A DNA stretch of 64,000 bases from Prevotella sp. UBA2755 (GCA_002353225.1 DEJF01000055.1:1776-65775), one strand, 5' to 3'; counted from the first letter of the stretch, positions 8,986-18,619 are shown. Numbers and translations are program-made. Notes: generated from the sequence alone by a model not told the origin.

Positions 8986-10164
8986 ATGAAGAAGTATTAT
9001 GCTAGAATCTTGATAGTTGTTATATTGTTATCATTTATTTGTTATAGAAGTCAAGGCAAAACTTCTGATGGTATATATATAAATCCAGTTATAAAGGATT
9101 ATGTTTATCATGACGCATCATTGATACGGAGTATGGATGGATGCTTTTATTCTTTTGTTTCAAGCATAGTTCCAAGAGATTCAACAGAGAGTAAGGCCTA
9201 TTATACAGTGAGTATATTTAGGAGTAATGATTTGGTAAATTGGAATTTCTTTAAATATGCATTTGATAAGAGATATATAGAAAATAGAACGGTTAATGAC
9301 TACGACAGAAAAGTAGGTCGAAATGGAAAGTTTCCCTATCACAAGGAAAATAGAAACAAACATTATGCTATTTGGGCTCCTGATATTTTCAAATACAAAA
9401 ATAAATACTATTTGTTTGTTTCCCTTCATCTGTCAATCCAAGATACAAAAATAGCAGTTTTTGAATCAGATTCAATAAATGGGGATTTCAAATATAAGCA
9501 GATTTTGGTATCTTCAAATAAAGAAGACGGGGATTCTTATGTTGATACTGAAGAATTGATAGACCCCTTTCCTATTACTGTTGGAAGAAAATCTTATCTG
9601 ATGTATGGCTCGTTTAGGAGGGATAGTGGAGGAAAGTGGCTGCCTAAGAGATCGAAGATGGGGGTGTACATTTCTCAACTTAAAATGAAAAAAGGAAAAT
9701 TCACACTTGGGAAAAGAATGTTTGTTACTGACTATTATGAAGGCTGTATGGTGATACCTCATGGTGGAAAATATTGGCTGCTTGGTACTAATGGCAGTTT
9801 ATATAACAGTACCTATAAAATAGATTATGCAGTGGCTGACAGGATAACCGGCCCATATCTGAATGACAAAGGAGAAAGCATCGCTGACACAATTAATTAT
9901 ACTCCAGGCAATCCGATCTTGAAAACTACTTCAAAGCAGAGGTTTAATGGTTTTGGATGTCCCTCAAATCCAATTATAGACAATAATGGACAATATTGGG
10001 TGATGATGCATGGGCATGCAAAGGAATATCTGCCAATCCAAATGGAGATAGCAGAGCAAGAAAGATATACTTTCCTTGTCCCTCTATATTGGGATAAGGA
10101 AGGAAAGCCGTATTTCGATGTGGATGAAATTCAAAGAAATAAAATTAGGAAGCCTGCTTTATAA
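8986..10164 (+). CDS. Exported GH43-like five-bladed propeller glycosidase
   Basis: Resembles glycoside hydrolase family 43: a catalytic-base-type aspartate in VYHDASLIRSMDG, the signature AIWAPDIFKYKNKYYLFVS, an internal acidic stretch DTEELIDPFP, YEGCMVIPHGGKYWLL and a C-terminal NPIIDNNGQYWVMMHGHA. The start at ATG 8986 gives MKKYYARILIVVILLSFICY, a good signal peptide or anchor; a TTG at 8956 and ATGs at 8971/8974 are alternatives. An exported glycosidase inside a polysaccharide synthesis operon is unusual and may trim or modify the polymer. GH117 or another GH-F clan family is possible. Confidence 0.75.
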   Translation: MKKYYARILIVVILLSFICYRSQGKTSDGIYINPVIKDYVYHDASLIRSMDGCFYSFVSSIVPRDSTESKAYYTVSIFRSNDLVNWNFFKYAFDKRYIENRTVNDYDRKVGRNGKFPYHKENRNKHYAIWAPDIFKYKNKYYLFVSLHLSIQDTKIAVFESDSINGDFKYKQILVSSNKEDGDSYVDTEELIDPFPITVGRKSYLMYGSFRRDSGGKWLPKRSKMGVYISQLKMKKGKFTLGKRMFVTDYYEGCMVIPHGGKYWLLGTNGSLYNSTYKIDYAVADRITGPYLNDKGESIADTINYTPGNPILKTTSKQRFNGFGCPSNPIIDNNGQYWVMMHGHAKEYLPIQMEIAEQERYTFLVPLYWDKEGKPYFDVDEIQRNKIRKPAL

Positions 10165-10272
10165 GTTTTGAAAATGAAAAATAGAGTGATAAGTTATGAT
10201 TCTAACTCTCTTTTGTGTAGCATACGTCATTCAAAAGGGATATGATAAACTTATAAAAAGATTAAGAATTGC

Positions 10273-11337
10273 ATGAGATTATTTTCAATCATTGTTCCTG
10301 TATATAAAGTTCCTTATCCACTTTTAAGGAAGTCTATTGATAGCATAATAGGCCAAACTCATAAAAACCTTGACATAATTTTGGTTGATGACGGCTCTCC
10401 AGATGAGTGTGGTAGGATATGTGATGATTTTGCTAAAAGGGATTCGCGTATTCGAGTCATTCATCAGAAAAATGGTGGGCTATCCGTTGTACGGAATGTT
10501 GGTGTCGAGGCTGCGAAAGGGGAATGGGTTAGTTTCGTGGATGGGGATGACTGGATAGAGGTAAATACATATAAGACTGTAAATACACTTATAGATAAGT
10601 ATGGTGCTGCAAATGATGTGATTGCATGGGATGGCTATGCAGACTTTAGCGATACAAACTCAAAGCCGATAAATTTCTTTGGAGAAATCCAATCGAAGGA
10701 AATGGCAACATTGACAGAGAAGATAGATTCTGTGATGCCAGAATATCATACAGCAGGATTAAGGATTGCTTTGTTTGATGTTACTTGGGCAAGAGTATAT
10801 AGAAGGAGTCTATTAGTCGATAATAATGTTGAAAATATACCAGGACTAAAACGTGCTCAGGATTTGGTTTTCAATCTTGAAGTTTTTGAGTATGCCAAGG
10901 GTGTTTACTATGAGAATATTAACCTCTACCATTACTCAATGCACGAAGAGGCAGCGACAAAGAAATATGATGTTGCTATCTTATCAAAGATGGAGCAGTT
11001 CTCATTAGCATTAAAAAAATATGTAGAAAAGTATCATCCTGATAATGCGGAATATAGGCAGCGGATGTATGTAAAGATAATGCCTAAAATTGTGGAGTGC
11101 TTTGCTCAGTATTATGTTCCATTATGGAAAAAAGAAGGAATGCTTAAATCTCTTAATATCCTTAAAAAGGAACTTGAAATACCTGTTTTCAGGGAGGCGG
11201 TGGAAACAATGGATGGAAGCAAGAGTGTTCTAAAAATGAAGGTTTTTCAATTCCTCCTTAAAAATAGGCTTTATCTTCCACTGCTACTGATATGCAGACT
11301 TCAGACAGAACGAAAGGCTAAATGGATGAAACAATAG
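10273..11337 (+). CDS. Glycosyltransferase family 2 protein
   Basis: A 354-residue GT-A protein. The N-terminus FSIIVPVYKVPYPLLRKSID is the usual first Rossmann strand, followed by VDDGSPDE (residues 38-45) and the metal-binding VDGDDW (89-94). Residues 270-350 are basic and hydrophobic, as in membrane-associated members. Expected to transfer a sugar to the growing lipid-linked unit. A 108-bp gap before it holds no clear signal. Confidence 0.9.
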   Translation: MRLFSIIVPVYKVPYPLLRKSIDSIIGQTHKNLDIILVDDGSPDECGRICDDFAKRDSRIRVIHQKNGGLSVVRNVGVEAAKGEWVSFVDGDDWIEVNTYKTVNTLIDKYGAANDVIAWDGYADFSDTNSKPINFFGEIQSKEMATLTEKIDSVMPEYHTAGLRIALFDVTWARVYRRSLLVDNNVENIPGLKRAQDLVFNLEVFEYAKGVYYENINLYHYSMHEEAATKKYDVAILSKMEQFSLALKKYVEKYHPDNAEYRQRMYVKIMPKIVECFAQYYVPLWKKEGMLKSLNILKKELEIPVFREAVETMDGSKSVLKMKVFQFLLKNRLYLPLLLICRLQTERKAKWMKQ

Positions 11338-11347
11338 ATGATTCATT

Positions 11348-12607
11348 ATGAAAGAACTGATAAAAAAAATGGTTGGTCCTTTGGGGATTAAAGCCGTCAA
11401 GGTCTTGAAAATGTCATTGAAGATGCTTGATGCTATACGAAAAGGAACGTGGGGCAAGTGTAACATCTATGATGGGGTCCGATTGATTGAGCATTTGGAC
11501 ATTGAGAATAAAAATGTATTCTTTGGTTATTATGATTTGCAACAATTCAATATAACTCAAGATAAGATGTTGGTGCATATCTGTAAAAAAAATGCAGATA
11601 CTCGAAAAGATATAGCAGAAATAGCGTATTATGATTTAAACGATAAGCAGTATCATTCTATTTCAACATCTTCTGCATGGTCATGGCAACAAGGGAGCCG
11701 TCTAAGATGGAATGCCCTAAATCAAGACGAGATATTGTTTAATAATGTGGAAGATAATCATTATGTATGTCAGATATGGAATGTCACAAAGAAAGAAAAA
11801 GTTAAGACAATTCCTATACCCCTCTATGATATAGACAGGGAAATGCGTTATGGCTTTGGAGTCAATTTTGCCCGTTTACAGCGTTTGAGACCCGGATATG
11901 GATATAATTCTCTTCCTGATTTAACCGAGCATGAGTCAATACCACAGAATGATGGTATCTTTAGATATGATTTCAATTCTAGTGAAGTTAAACTCATTAT
12001 TTCATATCAATGGCTTTGCAGGGACATTCCAGATGCAGACAAATTTCAACACTACATTAATCATATTTCTGTTTCTCCAGATGGAAGCAGTTTTATGTTT
12101 TTCCATATATGGACAAAAGGACCAGGTATGAAGTGGACAGTGAGATTGTGTGTGTCAGACATAGCAGGTTGTCATATTAAGGTACTGGAGCAAGAGCGAA
12201 CGATTTCTCATTACACATGGAAAGATAGTAAAACGCTGCTGACAACCTTTATTAATCAAAAGACAAATGAATCATGTTACTCGGAGTATGATGTGACGAC
12301 AGGAAATAGAAAAGTGATAGGTGATGGTCATATATGGATGGATGGTCACCCCTCATATCTAATAGGGGGAAAAATGTTTATTACAGACAGTTATCCATTA
12401 GCAGGTAATATGCAGCATCTATACCTTTTTGATATTCAAGGTAACAAAAGACGATCGCTTGTAGATATATTCCACAATCCGCGATTGTATGAAGAGAAAA
12501 GGTGTGATTTGCATCCGAGATTAACGGAGGACAACAGATATGTTTCAATTGATACTGTTTATGATGGGTGTAAGAAATCTGTATTATTGTTAGAATTGAA
12601 AGAGTAA
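11348..12607 (+). CDS. Beta-propeller protein resembling oligogalacturonate lyase (PL22-like), function unknown
   Basis: A 419-residue protein with repeated propeller blades: HINHISVSPDGSSFMFFH, HYTWKDSKTLLTTFI, HPSYLIGGKMFITDSYP and DLHPRLTEDNRYVSID. The spaced histidines before propeller turns recall the metal-binding histidines of PL22 oligogalacturonate lyases, but I cannot show that all ligands are present. No signal peptide is visible. It sits between two GT2 genes with 10-bp and 4-bp gaps, so it is part of the operon. It may recognise or process a uronic-acid-containing glycan; this is inference. Confidence 0.6.
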   Translation: MKELIKKMVGPLGIKAVKVLKMSLKMLDAIRKGTWGKCNIYDGVRLIEHLDIENKNVFFGYYDLQQFNITQDKMLVHICKKNADTRKDIAEIAYYDLNDKQYHSISTSSAWSWQQGSRLRWNALNQDEILFNNVEDNHYVCQIWNVTKKEKVKTIPIPLYDIDREMRYGFGVNFARLQRLRPGYGYNSLPDLTEHESIPQNDGIFRYDFNSSEVKLIISYQWLCRDIPDADKFQHYINHISVSPDGSSFMFFHIWTKGPGMKWTVRLCVSDIAGCHIKVLEQERTISHYTWKDSKTLLTTFINQKTNESCYSEYDVTTGNRKVIGDGHIWMDGHPSYLIGGKMFITDSYPLAGNMQHLYLFDIQGNKRRSLVDIFHNPRLYEEKRCDLHPRLTEDNRYVSIDTVYDGCKKSVLLLELKE

Positions 12608-12611
12608 TATT

Positions 12612-13673
12612 ATGATAAAATTTAGTATTGTTGTACCAATATATAATGTAGAAAAATATATTGGAGAGTTGATAGAGAGTTTACAAAAGCAAACTCTCCA
12701 TGAGATTGAGATCATACTTGTTGATGACGGTAGTCCTGACAAAAGTGGCGAAATCTGTGATAAATATGCGGAAGGTGATGAACGTATAACTGTCATTCAT
12801 AAGAAAAACGGAGGAGTTTCTGCTGCCCGAAATGATGGATTGGCGATTGCCAAAGGAGAATATATTATGTTCTGCGATTCTGATGACTGGTTGCCGTTGG
12901 ATGCGTTGCAAAAATTGTATGAAGAAGGGAAAAAGGTTGATGCAGATATTGTTGTAGGTGAAGTGTATCAGAGTGAAAATGGGAAAAATAGATTGGCAAG
13001 ATTCTATTCAAATAACTTTATTAGTAAAGATCATGCATTTATTCGTAAACTGATACAGGCCGATTTCTACAAGACGTATTGTCCGATGCCACATCCTGCT
13101 GGACCTGCATTCGGTTATGGAGGCCCATGGAATAAGGCTGTCAAATTGAGTCTCATAAAGGATAATGGTATTAAGTTTGATACTCGTGTAAAAGGGATTT
13201 TTGATGACATCATCTATACGGCTTACATTTTGGCTAATGCAAAAATCTTTTCATATATACAGGAGCCAGTATATTATTATCGTATCATTTCCAACTCTAT
13301 AACTCACACCTATAAAGCCAATGCATTGGAAATCAATAATGCGATATTTAATAGTTGGAAGGAGTTTATCGATAAGTATGGTAAGGATGGCTTTTTCGAC
13401 AAGCCTTATTATGCTGTTGTTATTCGCAGATTTGTAGAGATATTACCTGTGTACTTCTTGAGTGATAAGAACCCAAAGTCTTTTTGGGAAAGAATGAGGG
13501 AAATGAAAAAAGTTTTGAATGAGCAGGAATACCAGAAAGCAATTAAGGGCGTGGATTCTTCTAAACTTACGACTTTCCAAAAGACAATATGGCGTTTGAT
13601 GAAATGCAACAGTCCCCTTGCTATTTGGGCAACATTCAAGGGAAAAGAGTTTATAAAGTCGTTAAAAAAGTAA
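12612..13673 (+). CDS. Glycosyltransferase family 2 protein
   Basis: A 353-residue GT-A protein with IKFSIVVPIYNVEKYIGELIESL at the N-terminus, VDDGSPDKSGE and the metal-binding FCDSDDW. It is distantly similar to the GT2 at 10273. The gap after the propeller gene is 4 bp and the next gene starts 4 bp downstream. Sugar donor unknown; DxD-type members often use UDP-sugars. Confidence 0.9.
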   Translation: MIKFSIVVPIYNVEKYIGELIESLQKQTLHEIEIILVDDGSPDKSGEICDKYAEGDERITVIHKKNGGVSAARNDGLAIAKGEYIMFCDSDDWLPLDALQKLYEEGKKVDADIVVGEVYQSENGKNRLARFYSNNFISKDHAFIRKLIQADFYKTYCPMPHPAGPAFGYGGPWNKAVKLSLIKDNGIKFDTRVKGIFDDIIYTAYILANAKIFSYIQEPVYYYRIISNSITHTYKANALEINNAIFNSWKEFIDKYGKDGFFDKPYYAVVIRRFVEILPVYFLSDKNPKSFWERMREMKKVLNEQEYQKAIKGVDSSKLTTFQKTIWRLMKCNSPLAIWATFKGKEFIKSLKK

Positions 13674-13677
13674 ACCT

Positions 13678-14457
13678 ATGATAATAAAAATTCTTATTGC
13701 TGCGCACAAACAGTGTGAGTTACCTAAAGATCCGATCTACTTACCTGTTCAGGTAGGAAAGAATTTGCATCCAGAGTTGGTATTGCAGGGGTATCAGCCT
13801 GATAATGAGGGAGAGAACATTTCAGAGAAGAATCCGTACTATAGTGAGCTTTCAGCCGTGTATTGGGCATGGAAGAACCTGAAGGCTGACTATATCGGGT
13901 TGGTGCATTACCGTAGGCATTTCTGTCTAAAACGGAAGGATTCGGATTGGAAGAGTATCCTGACGGGGGAGGAGGCTGAGTCGCTATGCAAGGAGTATGA
14001 TCTGATACTGCCCAAGAAACGCCATCTCTATATTGAGACAGTGTACTCGCATTATGACCATACGTTCTTCGGTGAGCAGTTCGACAGGGCAAGGGATATC
14101 ATAGAGAAAAGATGCCCTGATTATCTCGAGACTTTTGATAAGCACATGAGAGAGCGTTCTGAGCATTTGTTCAACATGTTTATCATGAAAGAAGAACTCT
14201 TCCATCAGTACTGTGAATGGATGTTCCCGATACTGGAGGAATTGGAGACCTATTATGACTTGAAGAACATGGATCCGTTCCAAGCAAGACTGATTGGGCG
14301 AGTTAGCGAACGGTTAATGGACGTGTGGGTACAGAAAAATAATCTGAGATACAAAGAAATTGACTTCCTGTATTTCGGGAAAAAGAATATGTTACGTAAG
14401 ATATGGGGATTTGCAATGGCTGCTATTTTCCATAAAAGATACAAGAAGAGTTTTTAG
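13678..14457 (+). CDS. DUF4422 glycosyltransferase-like protein (copy 1)
   Basis: A 259-residue protein of the DUF4422 family, common in capsule and LPS clusters and suspected to be glycosyltransferases. Seen here: KILIAAHKQCELPKD at the N-terminus, NISEKNPYYSELSAVYWAWKN, and YIGLVHYRRHF. A second copy with the same motifs lies at 16611. GC content is clearly higher from this gene onward than in the 3.4-9 kb segment. It is 4 bp from both neighbours. Confidence 0.82.
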   Translation: MIIKILIAAHKQCELPKDPIYLPVQVGKNLHPELVLQGYQPDNEGENISEKNPYYSELSAVYWAWKNLKADYIGLVHYRRHFCLKRKDSDWKSILTGEEAESLCKEYDLILPKKRHLYIETVYSHYDHTFFGEQFDRARDIIEKRCPDYLETFDKHMRERSEHLFNMFIMKEELFHQYCEWMFPILEELETYYDLKNMDPFQARLIGRVSERLMDVWVQKNNLRYKEIDFLYFGKKNMLRKIWGFAMAAIFHKRYKKSF

Positions 14458-14460
14458 TCT

Positions 14461-15474
14461 ATGAATTATATCATTACTGGCGGTACCGGGTTTATCGGTA
14501 CACATCTGACGAATCTGATATTGGCGGAGCATCCCGATGCCAAAGTGTGGAATCTGGATATTGTAAAACCGGGGATGCCTAACCCTGTAGTAAAAAACTA
14601 TAAGCCTGCAGTGAGGGAGGGTGAGAAGTTGGGTTCAACATATATTGAATGTGATGTGCGGAAGTCAATAGGTGAATTACCTTTCACACCGACGCCAGAG
14701 GATGTGATATTCAACTTCGCTGCTGTGCATCGTACTCCAGGTCATGAGGATATCGAATACTTTGAGACGAATATCCGAGGAGCGGAAAATGTATGTGCAT
14801 TTGCAGAAAAATATGGTATCAGGCAAATGGTGTTTACTTCTTCTATTGCACCATACGGTGCTGCTGAGGCTTTGAAGGAGGAAACGACCTTGCCAACACC
14901 GAATACACCTTATGGTATCTCAAAACTGGTGGCGGAAAAGATTCACATGGCTTGGCAAAAGGGTGGAGAAGATCGAAAACTGACCATCGTTCGTCCGGGT
15001 GTTGTATTCGGTAAGGGTGAGAATGGAAACTTCTCACGACTGTACTGGGGAATACGTAAACATACGTTTGCTTATCCTGGGCGTAAAGATACGATTAAGG
15101 CTTGTGTCTATGTGAAGGAGTTGGTAAGATTTATACTTTGGAATGTGGAGGATCGCAAATCTTCATTTGACTTGTTTAATTGTACCTTTGAGCCTGCTTA
15201 TACTATTGAACAGATTGTCACAACAATGAAAAAGGTGACAGGGTTAACACAGGCTGTACCATATATACCCAATTCAATCATCATGCCTGCTGCTGTATGT
15301 GCACAACTGGTTGGTAGCCCTATGGGTATCTGTCCAGCACGTGTGAAGAAATTGCAGATATCTACGAATATCTGTGGTAAGAAGATGGCAAATAGTGGAT
15401 ATCAGTTCAAATATACCTTTGAAGAGGCATTGACGGACTGGTATAATGACAACAATATGAAATGTCTTGAGTAA
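14461..15474 (+). CDS. NAD-dependent epimerase/dehydratase (extended SDR)
   Basis: A 337-residue extended short-chain dehydrogenase. The NAD-binding TGGTGFIGTHL is at the N-terminus, and the catalytic pair is in TPYGISKLVAEK (YxxxK), preceded by FTSSIAPYG. Proteins like this make or epimerise nucleotide sugars in the cytoplasm. Position between DUF4422 and NTP_transf_5 genes supports a polysaccharide precursor role; the exact sugar is not determinable. Confidence 0.88.
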   Translation: MNYIITGGTGFIGTHLTNLILAEHPDAKVWNLDIVKPGMPNPVVKNYKPAVREGEKLGSTYIECDVRKSIGELPFTPTPEDVIFNFAAVHRTPGHEDIEYFETNIRGAENVCAFAEKYGIRQMVFTSSIAPYGAAEALKEETTLPTPNTPYGISKLVAEKIHMAWQKGGEDRKLTIVRPGVVFGKGENGNFSRLYWGIRKHTFAYPGRKDTIKACVYVKELVRFILWNVEDRKSSFDLFNCTFEPAYTIEQIVTTMKKVTGLTQAVPYIPNSIIMPAAVCAQLVGSPMGICPARVKKLQISTNICGKKMANSGYQFKYTFEEALTDWYNDNNMKCLE

Positions 15475-15519
15475 ATATACGTTGGAAAAAGTGGCTTAAA
15501 GTGGTAATTAAGTTAATTA

Positions 15520-16614
15520 ATGATAGTCCAAAGTGCATATATTGACTTCCTGAAATATTCTTTGGAAGGTAATCTGCCATTACCTAAAAGCGCAAAAGAG
15601 ATAGACTGGAGGCTTATGATGCTATGGGCAAAAAAACAGGCTATTGTCGGTATTATATATGGCGGTATTCTAAATGTGGGGAGGTCTTTAGACATTCCCT
15701 TTAACATTTTGATGGAATGGATTGGATATACACAGCAAATAGAAATTAGGAATCGTCAGATAAATAAGAAAATAGGGGAAGTCTGTAATCAGTATATACG
15801 GGATGGTTTCAGAAATTGTATTTTAAAAGGACAAGGTGTAGCATTGTATTATCCTAATCCGCTACTCAGAACTCCTGGTGACATTGATATATGGCTTGAA
15901 GGAGGGCGTGATAAGGTGATGGAATACGTGACAGAAAAATATGGTAATCTGCTGGAACGCTATCACCATGTGGAATTGGAAATGGAGAATGATATTGAGG
16001 TGGAGATCCATTTCACACCGTCCTATATGCATTCGCCATTTAGTAACAAACGATTACAGGAATGGTTTCACAATCAGAAAGAAGAACAGTTTAGAAATCT
16101 TGTTGAATTGGAAGATTGTGAGACAAAAGTGGCTGTGCCTACGAAAGAATTTAATACGGTCTATTTGTTAGAACATATCTATAGACATCTGTTTTCGGAA
16201 GGGATTGGGCTGAGACAGGTTATAGACTACTACTACTTGCTTCGTTCCTCAACAAAATTAGAAATCAGGAAAGAGAAATTAGAAATGACACTGAAAAGCC
16301 TTGGGCTGTGGAAGTTTTCTGGGGCTCTGATGTGGGTGTTGCATGAGCAGTTTGGTTTGAAGAAAGATTATTTGATAGCGGAACCTAATGCAAGGGAGGG
16401 AAAGTTCCTTTGGAATGAAATTATGATAGGTGGTAATTTCGGACAGTATGACATGAGGTTACGAGCGCATCAGAATGAAGGTTTTTTAAGAAGAAATGTC
16501 AGGATGGCAGTCAGAAATATGAGATTTGTGAAACACTATCCTGAAGAAGCATTATCTGAACCTGTATTCAGAATTGGCCATTATCTTTGGCGGAAAAAGA
16601 ATGGGTTGAAATGA
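15520..16614 (+). CDS. NTP_transf_5 nucleotidyltransferase-like protein (copy 1)
   Basis: A 364-residue protein of the uncharacterised nucleotidyltransferase family NTP_transf_5. The active-site core is CILKGQGVALYYPNPLLRTPGDIDIW, where GDID supplies metal-binding acids, and a later VEIHF contributes a third. Cytoplasmic; substrate unknown, but the family is frequent in capsule clusters. Residues from about 240 (SSTKLEIRKEKLE) are encoded by heptamer-like repeat DNA that is nearly identical in copy 2 at 18616. The stop overlaps the next ATG (ATGA). Confidence 0.8.
   Translation: MIVQSAYIDFLKYSLEGNLPLPKSAKEIDWRLMMLWAKKQAIVGIIYGGILNVGRSLDIPFNILMEWIGYTQQIEIRNRQINKKIGEVCNQYIRDGFRNCILKGQGVALYYPNPLLRTPGDIDIWLEGGRDKVMEYVTEKYGNLLERYHHVELEMENDIEVEIHFTPSYMHSPFSNKRLQEWFHNQKEEQFRNLVELEDCETKVAVPTKEFNTVYLLEHIYRHLFSEGIGLRQVIDYYYLLRSSTKLEIRKEKLEMTLKSLGLWKFSGALMWVLHEQFGLKKDYLIAEPNAREGKFLWNEIMIGGNFGQYDMRLRAHQNEGFLRRNVRMAVRNMRFVKHYPEEALSEPVFRIGHYLWRKKNGLK
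16258..16285. repeat. Heptanucleotide array (TTAGAAA type), in frame inside a gene
   Basis: Four adjacent 7-bp units, first and last TTAGAAA, the middle two degenerate. Within copy 1 of the NTP_transf_5 gene. The surrounding 89 bp (16229-16317) match 19389-19477 with four mismatches. Confidence 0.6.
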
Positions 16615-17459
16615 AAAAAGTTGCTATATATGTCGTAGCCCATAAGCCTTCACTGATTCCTCATGATGATGTGCTGATTCCTATTCATGTGGGGCGGGCT
16701 GCCTCTCGGTTTAAGGATGAGATGGCTGATTATGCAGGTGATGACTCAGGAGTGAATATCTCGGAGAAGAATCCACAATACTGCGAGATGACAGCACACT
16801 ACTGGATATGGAAGAATGTCAAGGATACGAAGTATGTGGGAGTGTGTCATTACCGTCGTTATTTCGGTGTAAGGATTTCGACAGAGAATGTCGACGATCT
16901 GATGTCGGACTGTGACGTGATGATGGTAGAACCATCGTACTACATGGACAGCGTGTATTCGTACTTCGCCAAATTCGTGGGAGCAGAGAACATGACTATC
17001 TTAGCAGCGGTGATGAAACGACAGTGCCCTGAATACTTTGAGACTTTAGAGAGGGTATGTGACGGGGTGAAGTTTCATCCGTTCAATATGCTTCTGTGCA
17101 AGAAAGACCTGTTTGATGACTACTGCGAGTGGATGTTCTCTATTCTTGAGGCATGTGAGAAAATCATCAAGCCTGCTCCATATACGAATGCGAGAAGGGC
17201 ATTGGCCTATATGGCGGAAATGCTGACGGGAGTATATTTTATCCATTGCGGGATGAGGATAAAGTCTGTACCTTATTATAAATTAGAGGAAGGACAGAAA
17301 GTCCTGGTTGAGCATTCAGTGGAAGAGAAGAAGTCTTTGGATAAATATGAGCAGATGCTCCAGCATGAGTTGGCGTGGAAGGTGAAGGAGGATAGGAAAG
17401 AGAAATTTGAGAATCCAGCAATACTGTTGGGATTGAAGAATGACGGGATAGAGATTTAA
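16611..17459 (+). CDS. DUF4422 glycosyltransferase-like protein (copy 2)
   Basis: A 282-residue DUF4422 protein: VAIYVVAHKPSLIPHDD, NISEKNPQYCEMTAHYWIWKN and YVGVCHYRRYFG match copy 1 at 13678. ATG 16611, overlapping the previous stop by 4 bp, is preferred to an upstream in-frame start at 16587 inside the previous gene. About 60 extra residues at the C-terminus are charged and may be helical. Probably a glycosyltransferase of the same polysaccharide; unproven. Confidence 0.82.
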   Translation: MKKVAIYVVAHKPSLIPHDDVLIPIHVGRAASRFKDEMADYAGDDSGVNISEKNPQYCEMTAHYWIWKNVKDTKYVGVCHYRRYFGVRISTENVDDLMSDCDVMMVEPSYYMDSVYSYFAKFVGAENMTILAAVMKRQCPEYFETLERVCDGVKFHPFNMLLCKKDLFDDYCEWMFSILEACEKIIKPAPYTNARRALAYMAEMLTGVYFIHCGMRIKSVPYYKLEEGQKVLVEHSVEEKKSLDKYEQMLQHELAWKVKEDRKEKFENPAILLGLKNDGIEI

Positions 17460-17470
17460 ATACAGCTTTT

Positions 17471-18619
17471 ATGAAATACGATTATCTGATAGTGGGTGCC
17501 GGACTGTTCGGTGCTACTTTTGCCTATCGTGCCAAGCAGATGGGCAAGAAGTGCTTGGTGATTGACAAGCGTCCTCACCTTGGTGGTAACATCTATTGTG
17601 AAAGTATTGAGGGCATCAACGTGCATAAGTATGGGGCACATATCTTCCATACCTCGAACAAGCAGGTGTGGGAGTTTGTGAACTCCATCGTGGAGTTTAA
17701 CCGTTATACGAACTCGCCGATCGCAAACTATAAGGGGAAGCAGTATAACCTGCCGTTCAACATGAACACGTTCTACCAGATGTGGGGAGTGCTCACGCCT
17801 GAAGAGGCAAAAGCAAAGATAGAAGAGCAGAAAGCGGAGGCGATGAATCAGTTCATAGTTCATAATTCACAGTTCATAGTTGACGGCGTGTATCAGCCAC
17901 AGAATCTGGAGGAACAGGCTATATTGCTCGTAGGAAAGGATATCTATGAGATACTGATAAAGGGGTATACGGAGAAGCAATGGGGTAGGAAATGTACGGA
18001 ACTGCCAGCATTTATCATCAAGCGTCTGCCAGTACGCTTTATTCATGACAACAACTACTTTAACGATAAGTATCAGGGTATTCCCATCGGCGGATATAAC
18101 AAACTGATTGACGGGTTACTTGAAGGGGTGGAGACAAAGGTAAATACGGATTTCTTTGAGAATCGCAGTTGCTGGGAGTCTGTCGCTGACAAGATTGTAT
18201 ATACTGGTGCCATAGATGAATATTTTGATTATAAACTTGGTAAGTTGGAGTGGCGAACAGTTTCATTTGAGGAAGAAATCTTGGATACACCTAACTATCA
18301 GGGTAATGCTGTCATGAACTACACAGAAGCAGAGGTTCCTTATACTCGTATCATCGAGCATAAACATTTCGAGATGTTCGGTCAGGAAGTATATGACTGC
18401 AAGAAGACAGTGATTAGCCGTGAGTACTCAACAGAGTACAAAGAGGGTATGGAGCCTTACTATACAGTTAATGATGAGCGTAATAATGCCTTGGCAGAGC
18501 AATATCGTGCATTAGCAACTCAGGAGAAGAATGTCATCTTCGGTGGTCGTCTGGCTGAATACAAATACTATGATATGGCTCCTATCGTGGAAAAGGTATT
18601 GGGAATGGAAATCATATGA
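17471..18619 (+). CDS. glf: UDP-galactopyranose mutase with a repeat-derived insertion
   Basis: A 382-residue flavoenzyme converting UDP-galactopyranose to UDP-galactofuranose. Seen: FAD-binding YDYLIVGAGLFGATFA, HLGGNIYCE, KYGAHIFHT, then GYTEKQWGRKCTELPAFIIKRLPVRF and IPIGGYNKLIDGLL, all diagnostic. Between KAKIEEQ and PQNLEEQAI, where the family normally has only a few residues, there are about 14 extra residues (NQFIVHNSQFIVDG) encoded by a heptamer array at 17845-17886. The reading frame is intact, so the enzyme may still work. Implies galactofuranose in the polysaccharide. Confidence 0.93.
   Translation: MKYDYLIVGAGLFGATFAYRAKQMGKKCLVIDKRPHLGGNIYCESIEGINVHKYGAHIFHTSNKQVWEFVNSIVEFNRYTNSPIANYKGKQYNLPFNMNTFYQMWGVLTPEEAKAKIEEQKAEAMNQFIVHNSQFIVDGVYQPQNLEEQAILLVGKDIYEILIKGYTEKQWGRKCTELPAFIIKRLPVRFIHDNNYFNDKYQGIPIGGYNKLIDGLLEGVETKVNTDFFENRSCWESVADKIVYTGAIDEYFDYKLGKLEWRTVSFEEEILDTPNYQGNAVMNYTEAEVPYTRIIEHKHFEMFGQEVYDCKKTVISREYSTEYKEGMEPYYTVNDERNNALAEQYRALATQEKNVIFGGRLAEYKYYDMAPIVEKVLGMEII
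17845..17886. repeat. Heptanucleotide array (TTCATAG type), in frame inside glf
   Basis: Six 7-bp units; the clear ones are TTCATAG, TTCATAA, TTCACAG and TTCATAG (17852-17879), with diverged units at each end. Total 42 bp, which keeps the reading frame. Confidence 0.7.
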
